This document shows positions 63,051 to 64,000 of a stretch of DNA of 64,000 nucleotides, in pieces. The first letter of the stretch is position 1. Every line of letters starts with the position of its first letter. The position numbers and the translations under genes were made by a program. The DNA is taken from contig JABAKD010000021.1 of NCBI GenBank assembly GCA_012845835.1, positions 300,001 to 364,000 of the forward strand, read 5' to 3'. Origin of the DNA: Undaria pinnatifida (lineage: Eukaryota; Sar; Phaeophyceae; Laminariales; Alariaceae). The notes under the pieces were generated by a model. It made no database searches. It was given only the letters and a program-made list of their open reading frames with translations, and was not told where the DNA came from.

Positions 63051-64000
63051 ACTTTTATCAATCACACATACGTCCGGTTTCGTACTATATTCACCGAACT
63101 TACCCTATTCATCTATTGATATTGATTGCAAAATCTGGTTCGTTTCCGGCTCAACATCACCTCGTCACCTCCGCACGTGCGGCAACGCAAAGTAAGGCGC
63201 GCCTTCCCTCGCTTCCTTCACGAGCGCTTCCACCGATTAAGGCAAAAGTCCCATCAGTCCTTTCGACGTCATCGTTACAACAATAAAATGCCACACCAGC
63301 CTGTCTCGATTAAGGCTTGGGGGTAGCACGAGCATGAAAATAACCTCAAACAAATCACAAGCCCCCCCCCCCCTCCCCCCCCCGCACCCCCGCCTCATTT
63401 TCTCCACCACGTGCGCCATTCCCCGGTACATAATGACGCAACCCCATTCCCTCCCTCCCCCACGAAGAGCGCCACCTCCCGCTATATAGTGACGCTCCAA
63501 AACAACAAAACAGACTTGGGGGTGGTGGTTTTTTTCTCGTGTGTGTCGAAAGAATTTTTATAAACTAAAATAACCTGGGACAGCCACCACTCACTCGCTG
63601 CCCCACGCATACAGCAAACACAGACAGACGTAGTCGTCTGCGTCTCTCCCGCAAACTTGGCCCGGGCGTCCGCGAAATTCGCTTGCAAGTGCAAGGCAGA
63701 TTGCCGCAGAGATCACTAAAGCACCCTTTTCACCAAGAGCAACCCAGCTGTATGCATACGGGCGTGCGCAGCCTCTCACCTCAATTTATTTTTCTGACAC
63801 CCAAGACAAATTGCCGCACACAATCGCAAAACGCGTGCCTCTGACTACAAAGCTGTATACAACCGGTTGTAGCCTCCCGCTATTTTTTTTAGCAACGCCC
63901 AAGACAAGCGGTCGCAGGGATCGCAAAATCAAATATGTCCCCAAATTACCCCCCCCCCCCCCCCCCCTCCCCGAACACGCCCACGCACACCTCCCCAACT
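63050..64000. other. Window end: no gene recognised, ~100-bp duplication near the end
   Basis: C runs at 63362-63383 and 63951-63967. A unit with GATTGCCGCAGAGATC, AGCTGTATGCATACGG and GCAGCCTCTC (63690-63780) recurs at 63807-63885 and 63900-63930 in diverged form. No EF-hand exon found. Confidence 0.5.

Noticed and set aside
62532-63195. Open frames of 154-185 codons (SLDA, RLTL, KRSV repeats)
   Set aside because: They lie in a perfect 12-bp array in which all frames are open; no start context, splice sites or non-repeat sequence supports them.
1-64000. Bacterial or phage origin with operons
   Set aside because: Coding density is far too low, the coding islands are bounded by splice sites, and no ribosome-binding sites or operon-like gene runs are present.

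Overview
This window looks like nuclear DNA of a large-genome eukaryote. Coding sequence is scarce (roughly 6% by my model), the coding islands are 50-560 bp and flanked by GT...AG sites, and the rest is simple-sequence arrays, minisatellites and dispersed non-autonomous elements. I see no operon, ribosome-binding site, rRNA or complete tRNA. A brown alga or similar photosynthetic stramenopile is my best guess, from the GC-rich exons, ~2-kb introns and repeat style. That guess is inference, not shown by the sequence.

My reading of the + strand is one long, broken-up gene. I joined 29 candidate exons (372 to 54314) whose splice phases agree at nearly every junction. Joined, they give a protein of about 1,300 residues built almost entirely of degenerate EF-hand pairs, often with an EF loop split by an intron and made whole by splicing (DFDGNGELPK + GEF at exons 6/7; LDRDRDGKVCWK + EF at 4/5; QDLTRS + GTLSQGEF at 24/25). 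The closest family I can name is the EFCAB6-like multi-EF-hand proteins, which in mammals include an axonemal microtubule inner protein. The 5' end lies outside the window, and one exon seems missing between exons 16 and 17. The 3' end is unresolved: either a stop at 53287-53289 or continuation through exon 29.

The most unusual signal is in the introns. Beside at least ten exons lie one to several decayed partial copies of that exon together with its splice site, usually within 60-500 bp. Some copies keep a usable splice site and open frame; others have lost it. After exon 22 the 5' splice site itself has become a 13-bp minisatellite of about 34 units, each beginning with a GTATGT-like donor. 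Microsatellites also sit in acceptor tracts (CTG before exon 14, poly-C before exon 20) and inside the protein (poly-Gly in the EF loop of exon 26, a CAG/GAC-rich linker in exon 23).

Layout: 1-10.2 kb, exons 1-5 with CCCA and GGGA arrays, ~62-bp tandems and two opposite-facing 272-bp TIR elements; 10.2-19.3 kb, exons 6-9 with a perfect 7-bp array, a VNTR-core element, a ~205-bp tandem and a GTC array; 19.3-31 kb, exons 10-18; 31-43 kb, exons 19-22 and the splice-donor minisatellite; 43-54.3 kb, exons 23-29 with two satellites; 54.3-64 kb, almost only repeats, including several copies of the TIR element and a 12-bp array.
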